From Hoyosella altamirensis (GTDB lineage Bacteria; Actinomycetota; Actinomycetes; Mycobacteriales; Mycobacteriaceae): a DNA stretch of 64,000 nucleotides. The stretch lies in contig NZ_JACHWS010000002.1 in NCBI RefSeq assembly GCF_014191505.1, positions 496,001-560,000 on the forward strand, written 5' to 3'. A program made the position numbers and the translations under genes. Shown here in pieces: positions 9,349-16,537 of this stretch (its first letter is position 1; each line of letters begins with the position of its first letter). The notes beneath the pieces are model-generated. The model was not told the DNA's origin. It made no database searches and was given only the letters and a program-made list of their open reading frames with translations.

Positions 9349-9658
9349 CATCGCGATATCCCGGCAACACCACTGGCAGCCCAACACTGACACGCACCAC
9401 CACATCGGGACCCGCTACAACACAGCCGCGAATCTCCGACCGATTCAGCTTCGCTACCTCGCGCGCTACCTCGCACGGTTCACCGTGCAGCCATGCCAGC
9501 GACTCCGCGGCGGCAACAGCCGACACATCAGCCGCGGACTGGGCACGATGACGCGCCCCCACGATCAGCGCGTAATGGACCACAGCCACCGCGGCGAGCA
9601 CGACAACCAGCATTAGGACAGCCCCGAGCACCGTTGCTACCCCGTCGTCATCGCCCAC
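9272..9658 (-). CDS. Tad-locus pseudopilin-like protein (Rv3654c-like)
   Basis: The last gene of the tad cluster, 128 residues from the GTG at 9658 (AAGG about 8 bp ahead; an alternative GTG lies at 9664). The N terminus DDDGVATVLGAVLMLVVVLAAVAVVHYAL looks like a pilin-type single membrane helix preceded by a Gly. Position +5 is Leu instead of the usual Glu. The rest (HRAQSAADVSAVAAAESLA and later two Cys) matches the helicase/secretion-neighbourhood TadE-like family. Its start overlaps the TadE gene by 11 bp and its end overlaps the convergent helicase, so it depends on translational coupling. The role in the secretion apparatus is inferred from context. Confidence 0.75.
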   Translation of the reverse strand: MGDDDGVATVLGAVLMLVVVLAAVAVVHYALIVGARHRAQSAADVSAVAAAESLAWLHGEPCEVAREVAKLNRSEIRGCVVAGPDVVVRVSVGLPVVLPGYRDVSASARAGPAKVRARWPDQDLLGGR

Positions 9659-9965
9659 TGCCACCGCCTTCGATCACGGTCACCGACTCGGCGCGCAACG
9701 TCAGCAAGGGCAGCACCGGGGAACGCGCGACGACACGAGCCGTCACCACGCTCCCGCGGTCACCAACGATCTCGATCGCTGCGCCGCGAGGAGCGGCCCT
9801 ACGGGCACGGTCCACCGCCGCCGTATCCCCGCGCGCAACCCCGAGCGCCGCTTCGCGCGCCGCATCAACACAACGCACGTACGCGAGCCCGGCAAACACA
9901 CCGCCAAGGCACAGCCACATTGTCAGCATCAGCGCAACAGTGACAAGCGCCGCCTCAACGGTCAC
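9648..9965 (-). CDS. TadE-like pseudopilin
   Basis: A 105-residue product beginning at the GTG at 9965, the only canonical start codon in this frame downstream of 10295. It has the TadE signature VTVEAALVTVALMLTMWLCL followed by a domain containing CVDAAREAALGVARGD. Just upstream the frame encodes DDSG-S, so the usual prepilin cleavage Gly would precede the annotated start. Translation may therefore begin further upstream by a route I cannot see. It is predicted to be a minor pilin-like membrane protein of the Tad system. It follows the DUF4244 pilin gene with a short spacer and is coupled to the next gene. Confidence 0.7.
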   Translation of the reverse strand: MTVEAALVTVALMLTMWLCLGGVFAGLAYVRCVDAAREAALGVARGDTAAVDRARRAAPRGAAIEIVGDRGSVVTARVVARSPVLPLLTLRAESVTVIEGGGSGR

Positions 9966-9988
9966 CGAACCCGAATCATCGGCGAAAC

Positions 9989-10228
9989 CTACACTGGAGT
10001 GCTCAACGCTCGCTCGATCAACCCTGTCATCGCGCCCACCACGGAATTCCCCGTCACCACCGTATACAGGATTGCCGCGAACGCCGCCGCCGCAATCGTC
10101 CCGATCGCGTACTCGACGGTCGACATGCCCTCTTCCTCTTGCAGCCCTTGAAGACGGCTGACCACGAGCTCGACGATGCCCCCGTGAACTTCTTCTCCAG
10201 GGGTGGCCGCTGCTGAACTCTCGTCCAT
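9989..10228 (-). CDS. DUF4244 Flp-type pilin-like protein
   Basis: A small pilin candidate of 79 residues, equivalent to mycobacterial Rv3656c. The middle reads EEEGMSTVEYAIGTIAAAAF: a Gly, then Met at +1, Glu at +5 and Tyr at +6. This is the classical Flp prepilin cleavage and assembly motif. A single hydrophobic helix follows. Two ATG codons are in frame; the second (10228) has AAGGA at a good 6-bp spacing, whereas the first (10234) is directly abutted by it, so 10228 is chosen. Genes for TadC on one side and TadE on the other place it as the main pilin subunit candidate of this locus. Confidence 0.82.
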   Translation of the reverse strand: MDESSAAATPGEEVHGGIVELVVSRLQGLQEEEGMSTVEYAIGTIAAAAFAAILYTVVTGNSVVGAMTGLIERALSTPV

Positions 10229-10291
10229 GAACATTCCTTTCGTTGGCCGTGCTGCAGGTTGCAGGACGGGGCTTGGTTATCGTCGGCGGGT

Positions 10292-10879
10292 TCACAGCAG
10301 CTCACCCTGCGCCAGCTGATACGCAAGGCCAAGAACAACGGGTGCGATCCCCAGACACATAAACGAGGGGAGGAAGCAAAGCCCGAGCGGTCCGGCGATC
10401 AGAACGCCCGCACGCTGCGCTTTTTCCGCTGACTTGTCCTTCGCGGTTTGCCGCAGTTCAGCCGCGAGTTCACTGACCGCCTCAGCAAGTGGTGTTCCTG
10501 CCCGGGCGGATCGTTGAGCCGCCCGTATGAAGGCGTCAGTCTCTGGATTTCCTTCAGCGCTGGTCCAGGCGGTTCCTTCGTCCACACCTAGTGACAGCAG
10601 ATCGCTGACTCTGCCGAAGAACGCAGCTACCTGTCCCTGCTGTGTCGTGGCGACCGCACTGGCCGCTCCTGCAGGTGAGAGCCCCGCCCGTAAACACGCG
10701 GCGAAGACGTCGAAAACGGCGGCGGCTCCATACGGTCCGCTATCCCTCGCATTGGCCGCGCAGTCAGGACGCGATTTCGTGGCGCACCCACCGGCACCGG
10801 GAATAACCCGAGTGACACAGGTGCCTGGCCAGCACAGGGCTGCTGCCGCCAGCGCGAATAAAGCGACCACGTTTAGCAT
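10292..10879 (-). CDS. TadC-like type II/IV secretion inner-membrane protein
   Basis: A polytopic membrane platform protein of the type II secretion F (GspF) family, 195 residues. The ATG at 10879 overlaps the TadB stop in the sequence ATGCTAA. The hydrophobic N terminus, the central F-domain segment GRVSDLLSLGVDEGTAW with RSARAGTPLAEAVSELAAELR, and the hydrophobic C-terminal helices fit TadC. It probably partners with TadB to link the ATPase to pilin assembly. It is somewhat short for the family, as in mycobacteria. Confidence 0.8.
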   Translation of the reverse strand: MLNVVALFALAAAALCWPGTCVTRVIPGAGGCATKSRPDCAANARDSGPYGAAAVFDVFAACLRAGLSPAGAASAVATTQQGQVAAFFGRVSDLLSLGVDEGTAWTSAEGNPETDAFIRAAQRSARAGTPLAEAVSELAAELRQTAKDKSAEKAQRAGVLIAGPLGLCFLPSFMCLGIAPVVLGLAYQLAQGELL

Positions 10880-11679
10880 CGCGCACCCGCGAGGATCCTG
10901 TCTGACCACAGCAATCCGCTGACCGCGAGTAACGTGCCCGCCACGAGTAGCGTTCCTCCGATTGTCGTCGAGAGGAGCGTCCGGATTGGCGCCGCGCCCA
11001 TCATTTCGCCGAGACCAATTCCGGCGAGGGGCAACATAGCCAGGATTGTGGCGGTCGCCCGCGCCCCGCTCAGCCCCGCGTGGAGCTGGGATTCGAATGC
11101 GTTGCGTGCCTTCAGATCACTCTTGACCGCGGCGAGCAGCTCCGCCAACCGAACCCCATGGCTCTCAGAAATGCGCCACGCGGCCCCGATCTGTCGTGTG
11201 GGAGATTCGCTTTTAGAGTCGGAGAATCCGGCCGAGACCTCAGCGCCCAGCCGCGCACGTGCGGCCGCGCGTGCGAACACCGTTCGCGCGGTCCCCTGAG
11301 ACTGGTCTGCTGCCGTCGCGCAGGCAGTCGCCGGATGCGCCCCAACGCGCAGTTCAGCAATCACAGCGTCGAGTGCCTCAGCGGTCCGTCCGATATCCGC
11401 CCGGTGAGCGCGCTCGGCCATCCGGCGCTGTGTACGTTTCACGGCAACGCCGCACACTGCGAATAACGCGAAGACGGGCGCGGGTCCAGCTAGCCACAGA
11501 ATGACACCACTGACGATGACAGCGCCGACTGCCAGCAGAGTGGCGAGCGTCCACGCTGGCATCCGGTACCGCCCTGAACTGGCGCAGCGTCCGAGCACTT
11601 TCCGGAACCTTCGCCTCCGCTGGGGGCTTGGTGCAGCCAGCAGAGCTGCACCAAGAAGACCACAGGCGACGGCGCTCAT
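10873..11679 (-). CDS. TadB-like type II/IV secretion inner-membrane protein
   Basis: A second F-domain platform protein, 268 residues. It starts at the ATG at 11679, which overlaps the ATPase stop as ATGA. Hydrophobic helices occur near the N terminus (WTLATLLAVGAVIVSGVILWLAGPAPVF in its central part). The cytoplasmic F domain shows EALDAVIAELRVGAHPATAC and ISESHGVRLAELLAAV, followed by two C-terminal membrane segments. This is the expected order for a minimal actinobacterial Tad machine. The stop overlaps the TadC start. Confidence 0.82.
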   Translation of the reverse strand: MSAVACGLLGAALLAAPSPQRRRRFRKVLGRCASSGRYRMPAWTLATLLAVGAVIVSGVILWLAGPAPVFALFAVCGVAVKRTQRRMAERAHRADIGRTAEALDAVIAELRVGAHPATACATAADQSQGTARTVFARAAARARLGAEVSAGFSDSKSESPTRQIGAAWRISESHGVRLAELLAAVKSDLKARNAFESQLHAGLSGARATATILAMLPLAGIGLGEMMGAAPIRTLLSTTIGGTLLVAGTLLAVSGLLWSDRILAGARC

Positions 11680-12854
11680 GAGCCGCCTCCCCGCGTACGC
11701 AAGAGCCCGTCCAGCTCGCCCCACGCCGGACCTCGCCCATCCGCATACGACCAGCAAGTGACAACCTCGACACAGCCTGTGGACATCTTCGAGAGAAGAC
11801 CTATCTCGCAAAGCCTCCGCGTACCGCGGCGATCGCGCGCGACATGCAGGACGAGTCGCAGCGCCGCAGCCAACTGACTGTGGAGCGCAGCCGAATTGAT
11901 TCCGCCCAGGGATGCCAGCGCTTCTAGTCTCGCGGGCAGTTCCCTGGGCGAATTCGCGTGCACCGTGCCAGCGCTGCCGTCATGTCCGGTGTTCAATGAC
12001 GCCAGCAAGTCGATGACCTCGGCGCCGCGGACTTCGCCGACGACGATGCGGTCTGGGCGCATACGGAGCGCCTGCCGGACAAGTTCGCGGAGTTCCACCG
12101 CACCTGCGCCCTCAACATTCGCGGCCCGCGCAGCGAGCCTGATCAGATGGGGGTGCTGGGGCGCGAGCTCAGCCGCGTCTTCGACGCATACGATTCGTTC
12201 CGTGTGCGGCACCCTGCCGAGAAGCGCAGCGAGCAGCGTCGTCTTCCCCGTGCCCGTTCCGCCGGTCACGAGAAAGGACAGACGCGCCTCGATAATCCTT
12301 TCGAGCAGTGGCAGAACAACACTCGGCACGGATCCTTGCGACGCAAGATCACGCAGCGTGTGCGAAGCGGGCCGTAGCACTCGCAGAGAAACGCAGGGGC
12401 CGTCCACGGCTATCGGCGGGAGCACCGCATGCAGGCGGACACCTGACCCGTGCCCGCCCAGCTCCTGCAGCCATCCATCGACCCAGGGCTGCGCGTCATC
12501 AAGTCGGCGTCCAGCGCGCAGCGCGAGTCGCTGAGCTAACCGGCGAACCGCGCCGGCATCCGGAAACCGGACGCTGACTCGTTCAACCCCTCGGCCCGCG
12601 TCCACCCACGCGCTGCCATCACCTAGTACCAGCACGTCAGTCACCTGCGGGTTTTCCAGCAAGGGATCGAGAATCCCGGCTCCATCCATCTCTGTGTGCA
12701 GGACACGAAGCGCAGACAGGACGTCGGCGTCACCAAGGACGCCACTCGATTCCGCGCGCACAGCGGCTGCGATGACAGCTGGGGTGAGCGCGTCGGCTGT
12801 GTCAGCGAGGCGGGCACGAACACGGTCGAGAAACTCTTGCGTCAGCCCGTTCAC
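11676..12854 (-). CDS. TadA/CpaF-family secretion ATPase
   Basis: The motor ATPase of the locus, 392 residues. The Walker A motif is VTGGTGTGKTTLLAALL and the Asp box / Walker B region is IVCVEDAAEL. The His box region is SLNTGHDGSAGTVHANSP, and the typical arginine-rich LRMRPDRIVVGEVRG lies between. The N terminus (about residues 70-160) carries the usual CpaF linker domain. It starts at GTG 12854, four bases inside the end of the upstream ssd gene. It is predicted to drive assembly or secretion through TadB and TadC. Confidence 0.92.
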   Translation of the reverse strand: MNGLTQEFLDRVRARLADTADALTPAVIAAAVRAESSGVLGDADVLSALRVLHTEMDGAGILDPLLENPQVTDVLVLGDGSAWVDAGRGVERVSVRFPDAGAVRRLAQRLALRAGRRLDDAQPWVDGWLQELGGHGSGVRLHAVLPPIAVDGPCVSLRVLRPASHTLRDLASQGSVPSVVLPLLERIIEARLSFLVTGGTGTGKTTLLAALLGRVPHTERIVCVEDAAELAPQHPHLIRLAARAANVEGAGAVELRELVRQALRMRPDRIVVGEVRGAEVIDLLASLNTGHDGSAGTVHANSPRELPARLEALASLGGINSAALHSQLAAALRLVLHVARDRRGTRRLCEIGLLSKMSTGCVEVVTCWSYADGRGPAWGELDGLLRTRGGGS

Positions 12855-13975
12855 GCCGCTACCACTTCTGCCGCGTCCATAATTCGCAGCGCAGCGCTCC
12901 GCAGTGGTGAACTTCGCGGCAGCGTGAGGCCGCCGCGTTCGAGCCGTGCATCTAACCCGGCCTCCGGCCGCATCGTCGCTATCAGGTCGAGCCCGACAGC
13001 TCGAGCAACATCACGCCCAGTCAGCCCGCCCGGTGCAGGCCCCCGCACCACGAGTCCACAACGCCGATCACGCAAGTGGACCGATCTCACTCGGGCCGAA
13101 GCACAAGCGCGCAACTGCGCGGGTACAACCAGAACGACAAGATCCGCTATCTCGCACAGCAATTCACCTTCCATGCTCGGCAGGGCGGCCACATCAACTA
13201 CACAGAGCGCTCCGGCGGATCGCGTGGACTCGACGACCGCACGTAGAACGCCGGCGTCTGCGGATTTCCGGTGCGGGCCGGTTCGCGCGTCGCGCGAGTG
13301 CGCCAGCACCGCGATACCATCTACTGCTGGCAAGGCAGACCACAACGCTTCCGCGGAGACACGCCCAGTGAGGTTGGTGAGGTCAGGCCAGCGCAGGCCT
13401 TCTGCCGATTCAAGACCTAGTATGAGGTCGATACCGGGACCCTCGGAGTCAGTATCGACCAGCAGCGAACGACGCGGCTGCGCCACCGAATGGACCAGCG
13501 TCAGAGCTGCTGAGAGCACTGTCGCTCCAGCACCGCCGCACGCACCCGCAACTGCGATGACACGGCCCGCCGCAATGCCTGACGTCAGCCTTTCGGCCAG
13601 CATTGTGATGAGCTGTGCCTCATCTCCCGGCAGAGCACACACGTCACTGATCCCGAGACCGATGAATTCGCGCCACTGGTCTGATGGATCATCGCCAGCA
13701 CCAGAGTGCACCAGGATGATGCCGTCCCGGCGCGGCAGTGAACTCGATGCACATGCGGACGCTGACTGTGGATCGAGGATGACAGCAGGTGCGCTCAGCC
13801 ATCGCCTTCGCACCTGACTAGGCACATCAGCTGTGTGTCCGGGCGGGTGCGTGTCACCGGCGTGTACTTCCTCGATGGGGCACTCCGCTGCAGCAGCGAT
13901 CCGCCGCACTTCAGTCGCGACCGTGGTATCCCCGGTATCACCAAGCCACACGAGCGTCGCTTCGTTTATGCGCAT
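12851..13975 (-). CDS. ssd: Septum-site-determining / CpaE-like protein (Ssd)
   Basis: A MinD/ParA-fold protein of 374 residues, the first gene of the tad operon, equivalent to mycobacterial Rv3660c. After an N-terminal receiver-like region (WREFIGLGISDVCALP) comes a degenerate P-loop AGACGGAGATVLSAAL. Both the signature Lys and the Walker Lys of KGGxGKT are missing. Other MinD-type features remain (SLLVDTDSEGPGIDLILGL, VVDVAALPS). It probably localises the Tad apparatus or affects division rather than acting as a normal ATPase. The ATG at 13975 is preferred; a GTG at 14023 is an alternative. Its upstream region contains the terminator of the 6C RNA on the same strand. Confidence 0.78.
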   Translation of the reverse strand: MRINEATLVWLGDTGDTTVATEVRRIAAAAECPIEEVHAGDTHPPGHTADVPSQVRRRWLSAPAVILDPQSASACASSSLPRRDGIILVHSGAGDDPSDQWREFIGLGISDVCALPGDEAQLITMLAERLTSGIAAGRVIAVAGACGGAGATVLSAALTLVHSVAQPRRSLLVDTDSEGPGIDLILGLESAEGLRWPDLTNLTGRVSAEALWSALPAVDGIAVLAHSRDARTGPHRKSADAGVLRAVVESTRSAGALCVVDVAALPSMEGELLCEIADLVVLVVPAQLRACASARVRSVHLRDRRCGLVVRGPAPGGLTGRDVARAVGLDLIATMRPEAGLDARLERGGLTLPRSSPLRSAALRIMDAAEVVAA

Positions 13976-14077
13976 GCCGTCAACGGTGTGGCAGCTAACC
14001 CCCTGTGCACCAGAAAAGTTCACGAAAGTCTGTGGATAACGCGATCCTGTGGATAACCAGGCAGGCGCAGGATCCCC

Positions 14078-14118
14078 AAAACTAAGAAGGGCGCCTATTC
14101 AGCTAAGCTGCGGCGCCC
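14078..14118 (-). terminator. Intrinsic terminator of the 6C RNA
   Basis: On the minus strand a 7-bp GC-only stem gggcgcc (14118-14112) pairs with ggcgccc (14095-14089) and is followed by ttcttagtttt (14088-14078). The T-rich tail on this strand fits termination of the 6C transcript about 100 bp before the ssd start codon. Confidence 0.75.
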
Positions 14119-14232
14119 ATTTGAGTTCAGGATGAAGATATGGGACGACCCCCGCCAGGGGGGGAGGGGGCGGGGGTCGTCGGAGTTCAGCCCCGGGGGG
14201 TCGGGCTGAACTCACCCGGATCATGTCCGAGT
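14078..14232 (-). ncRNA. 6C RNA
   Basis: On the minus strand two adjacent perfect hairpins occur. The first is 11 bp (14213-14203 with 14193-14183) with loop gaccccccg. The second is 13 bp (14181-14169 with 14156-14144) with loop ccctccccccct. Each loop holds a run of at least six C, the defining trait of 6C RNAs. A third hairpin with a T-rich tail ends the transcript. A TACTAT -10-like box at 14244-14239 suggests a start near 14232. The locus matches M. tuberculosis, where the 6C RNA (B11) lies between Rv3660c and Rv3661. Exact ends are estimates. Confidence 0.85.
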
Positions 14233-14370
14233 GCCTTCATAGTACACGGGATCACAGCGATGTTTCCGCATTCAACATCTGACTTTTTCAGGATTCGTTC
14301 ACGCCGATCGATCGAACTCTCCGTTGGCCCGATCCATCAGATTCTACCTTCGAGAACTATCCTGGGTTGC

Positions 14371-15192
14371 GTGAATCACGGTCACGCCAGTACAGGAACC
14401 CAGCAGCGCCCAGCTGCTTTCTTCGATTTGGACAAGACCGTCATCGCGCGGTCATCAACACTTGCATTCAGCAAGCCATTCTTCGAGGAAGGCTTGATCA
14501 ACCGACGTGCGGTCCTCAAAAGCAGCTATGCGCAGTTCTTATTCCTGCTTTCCGGTGCCGATCATGAACAAACTGATCGTTTGCGATCACACATCACGAC
14601 AATGTGTGAGGGCTGGGATGTTGCACAAGTCGAATCGATCGTTCAGGAAACTCTGCACGACATCGTCACTCCATACGTATTCGCAGAGGCGGCAGCACTG
14701 ATATCGGATCATATTGCCCGCGGCCACGACGTGGTCGTCGTGTCGGCGTCGGGCACGGAGATCGTCAAGCCAATCGCAGATGCGCTCGGCGCGAAGCATG
14801 CGCTCGCTAGCCGGATGGCTGTCCGTGATGGCCGCTACACCGGTGAACTGGAGTTCTTCTGTCACGGTCCCGGAAAAGCACGCGCGATCCAGGAACTCGC
14901 CGAAAAAGAAGGATATGACTTGCGCGTGTCGCACGCGTACACCGACTCAGCGTCTGACCTGCCGATGCTCGAAACCGTAGGACACCCGGCGGCCGTGAAC
15001 CCGGACCGCCAGCTTCGTCGCGAAGCCGCGGCCCAGGGCTGGCCGGTTCTGACGTTCTCCGACCCGATTTCCCTGCGCGCGCAACTCCCTGCACCGTCCA
15101 CGAAAGCCGTTGCGACCACAGCCGCAATCGGCCTTAGTGCTGTAGTCGCCGCTGGTGCAGCGGCATTTAGTTACTTCCGGCGCCGAAACTAA
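14371..15192 (+). CDS. HAD-IB family hydrolase (SerB-like phosphatase)
   Basis: A haloacid-dehalogenase phosphatase of 273 residues, equivalent to Rv3661. Motif I is FFDLDKTVI (nucleophile Asp19, acid/base Asp21). Motif II is VVSASGTE, and motif IV is HAYTDSASDLPMLE. The HAD-IB cap sits between motifs I and II. The C terminus ends with a hydrophobic segment and FRRRN, suggesting a membrane anchor; this is unusual for plain phosphoserine phosphatases and fits acyl-phosphate or lipid-phosphate substrates, though the substrate is not known. The GTG at 14371 gives the family-like N terminus; the longer open frame would run through the 6C RNA region and is rejected. Confidence 0.85.
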   Translation: MNHGHASTGTQQRPAAFFDLDKTVIARSSTLAFSKPFFEEGLINRRAVLKSSYAQFLFLLSGADHEQTDRLRSHITTMCEGWDVAQVESIVQETLHDIVTPYVFAEAAALISDHIARGHDVVVVSASGTEIVKPIADALGAKHALASRMAVRDGRYTGELEFFCHGPGKARAIQELAEKEGYDLRVSHAYTDSASDLPMLETVGHPAAVNPDRQLRREAAAQGWPVLTFSDPISLRAQLPAPSTKAVATTAAIGLSAVVAAGAAAFSYFRRRN

Positions 15193-15226
15193 ACCGACTG
15201 GAGTTTTTCCAATCTCCTGAAACGTC

Positions 15227-15255
15227 TTGCAGGGGCCGCAGGTCAGGAGTACAAA
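15227..15255 (+). promoter_or_regulatory. Promoter of the Ms1 RNA
   Basis: A TTGCAG -35 element (15227-15232), a 17-bp spacer and a TACAAA -10 element (15250-15255) sit downstream of the HAD gene. A start 7 bp later, at about 15262, gives a transcript of about 300 nt to the terminator, the length known for mycobacterial Ms1. Confidence 0.6.
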
Positions 15256-15261
15256 AGAGGT

Positions 15262-15562
15262 ACGGGAGCACGACAGGCTAAGGCCGAATCGGAAGAGAAG
15301 ATCTCGACCTCCCCGGCCGTGAGTCCCTAGTACGAGCACCAGGAACCCACGCGGAGCACATGCCGCGTAAGGGCAGAAGTGTTGTGGGCCTGCGAGCCAC
15401 CGCTTATTCCGAGGCGAATTAGTCCCTTGTGGGTAGGGATCCGCCAAGGACGGTGATGGTTACGCCGAGGCCAACCCACACAACCCGAAATCGCACGCAT
15501 GGTAACCATGATGTTCGTACTACGCGGGCGGTGATTCTTAGGAATCGCCGCCCGCTTTCGTG
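15262..15562 (+). ncRNA. Ms1 (MTS2823-like) RNA polymerase-binding small RNA
   Basis: The 372-bp gap between the HAD gene and the convergent Rv3662c-like gene has no credible ORF. It is bounded by a good promoter and a strong terminator 300 nt apart. In mycobacteria the same interval (Rv3661-Rv3662c) holds Ms1, a 300-nt 6S-like RNA that binds RNA polymerase core. The segment has many complementary purine/pyrimidine blocks, as a rod-like RNA would. Identification rests on synteny, length and boundaries; I did not align it to a covariance model. Abundance in stationary phase is expected from the family. Confidence 0.8.
15524..15562 (+). terminator. Terminator of the Ms1 RNA
   Basis: A 14-bp stem (15524-15537 with 15542-15555) containing one G-U pair and a 4-nt loop ttag is followed by tttcgtg. 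It ends the RNA just before the stop codon of the convergent downstream gene. Confidence 0.8.
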
Positions 15563-15564
15563 TA

Positions 15565-16323
15565 TTAGCCTGATTGCGCGGCGGCCGCATCAGCAATTGC
15601 GATCGCTTCTCGACCGCCAGCCTCTAATGCGCCACAACAAAAAATGACCCAGTTACCCACCCCATCAGGCGTGCCCTGCGCGAATGACTCCGCAGCACTG
15701 CGATACGCGGAAAGCTTCTTCAGCCAGGTAGCTTCAGGCACACCGAGATTGTGCGGATCCAGCCCGCTCGACACGGCTACGAGGCGCGAAGCGGCACGTG
15801 CCACGACGCCGTCAGCGGTGCCGAAGGGCCGCAGGGTCAGAATCTCGCCATGCACAACAGCTGCGGTAACGGGCGCCGGTGCACTTGATCCTCCCGTCAC
15901 GAGCTGAGCCAACAGATCAAGTCGCGCGCCGATGCCTTCAACCGGCCTCGGCCTGCCCAGCTGTTTTTCGTCCTCGATGAGGTCGGCGGCAGCCAGCATG
16001 TGCAGGCGCGCGAGAGCTTGCAGCGGCGCACGCTGCCAGACGCGCGTCATATTCGTCAGTCCTTCCCCGTCGAGAGACTGGGAAACACGAAACGCTCCCG
16101 CAAGTATTGGGTCCTCAAACTGACCTGAAGGGTCAAGTTCTGTCTTTCCGCCATCAATTGCCGACGAGGCACGCGCGGCCCGCACAGACGCTTCTGTTGC
16201 AGACTTCGCCCACTCACGCCGATTCGCGGGATGTCGGTGCGCCTGGGTGAGGACATCCCTGGCTTTGTTGGCAGAGTCGAGCACTCCCGGCAGGTCGAGA
16301 ATCGGTGCTAATGGGTCAGTCAC
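15565..16323 (-). CDS. Conserved actinobacterial protein (Rv3662c-like), possibly Fic-related
   Basis: A 252-residue cytoplasmic protein, predicted from synteny to be the Rv3662c family. It is rich in Ala helices. A weak Fic-like pattern is present: VVHGEILTLRPFGTADGVVARAASRL resembles the Fic core HPFxxGNGRxxR, with the His replaced by Arg and the motif degraded. An AMPylation activity is therefore not supported. The GTG at 16323 is preferred to the TTG at 16332 because it gives MTDPLAPILDLPG. It converges on Ms1. Function unknown. Confidence 0.7.
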   Translation of the reverse strand: MTDPLAPILDLPGVLDSANKARDVLTQAHRHPANRREWAKSATEASVRAARASSAIDGGKTELDPSGQFEDPILAGAFRVSQSLDGEGLTNMTRVWQRAPLQALARLHMLAAADLIEDEKQLGRPRPVEGIGARLDLLAQLVTGGSSAPAPVTAAVVHGEILTLRPFGTADGVVARAASRLVAVSSGLDPHNLGVPEATWLKKLSAYRSAAESFAQGTPDGVGNWVIFCCGALEAGGREAIAIADAAAAQSG

Positions 16324-16387
16324 ACAGGCCAAGATACAGACGCCCTATCTCGCCGCCTGCCGCACATATACGACCACTCACCGCAGG

Positions 16388-16403
16388 TGTGACTCCGCAC
16401 ACA
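16388..16403. promoter_or_regulatory. Distal Crp-binding site upstream of acs
   Basis: TGTGACTCCGCACACA matches the Crp consensus TGTGA-N6-TCACA in nine of ten positions. Its centre is 44 bp, about four helical turns, upstream of the second site, which favours cooperative binding on one face of the DNA. Confidence 0.6.
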
Positions 16404-16431
16404 GGAAAGGTGTCTGTGCACTTACTGTGGT

Positions 16432-16447
16432 TGTGACTACCCTCACA
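16432..16447. promoter_or_regulatory. Proximal consensus Crp-binding site upstream of acs
   Basis: TGTGACTACCCTCACA matches TGTGA-N6-TCACA in all ten conserved positions and lies 91 bp before the acs start. The matching regulator gene crp is in this window at 26240. A second palindrome (tggtca-N7-tgacca, 16456-16474) follows and may bind another factor or overlap the promoter. Confidence 0.8.
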
Positions 16448-16537
16448 AACAAGGGTGGTCAAAAAGCGTGACCATCCGCGAAGTGCGGTCGCCCTCTGAC
16501 ATGGGCGAGAACCACCGATGTAAGGGAGTTGTCCTAG

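Noticed and set aside
12696-13817. Plus-strand ORF of 373 codons opposite ssd
   Set aside because: Low-complexity Ser/Arg/Thr composition; antisense of ssd and the CpaF gene.
14139-14213. Plus-strand reading of the G-rich hairpins as a simple terminator or G-quadruplex
   Set aside because: On the minus strand the loops are C runs and the set ends in a T-tailed hairpin, which fits a 6C RNA much better.
15565-16323. Active Fic AMP-transferase
   Set aside because: Only a weak resemblance to the Fic core with the catalytic His missing.
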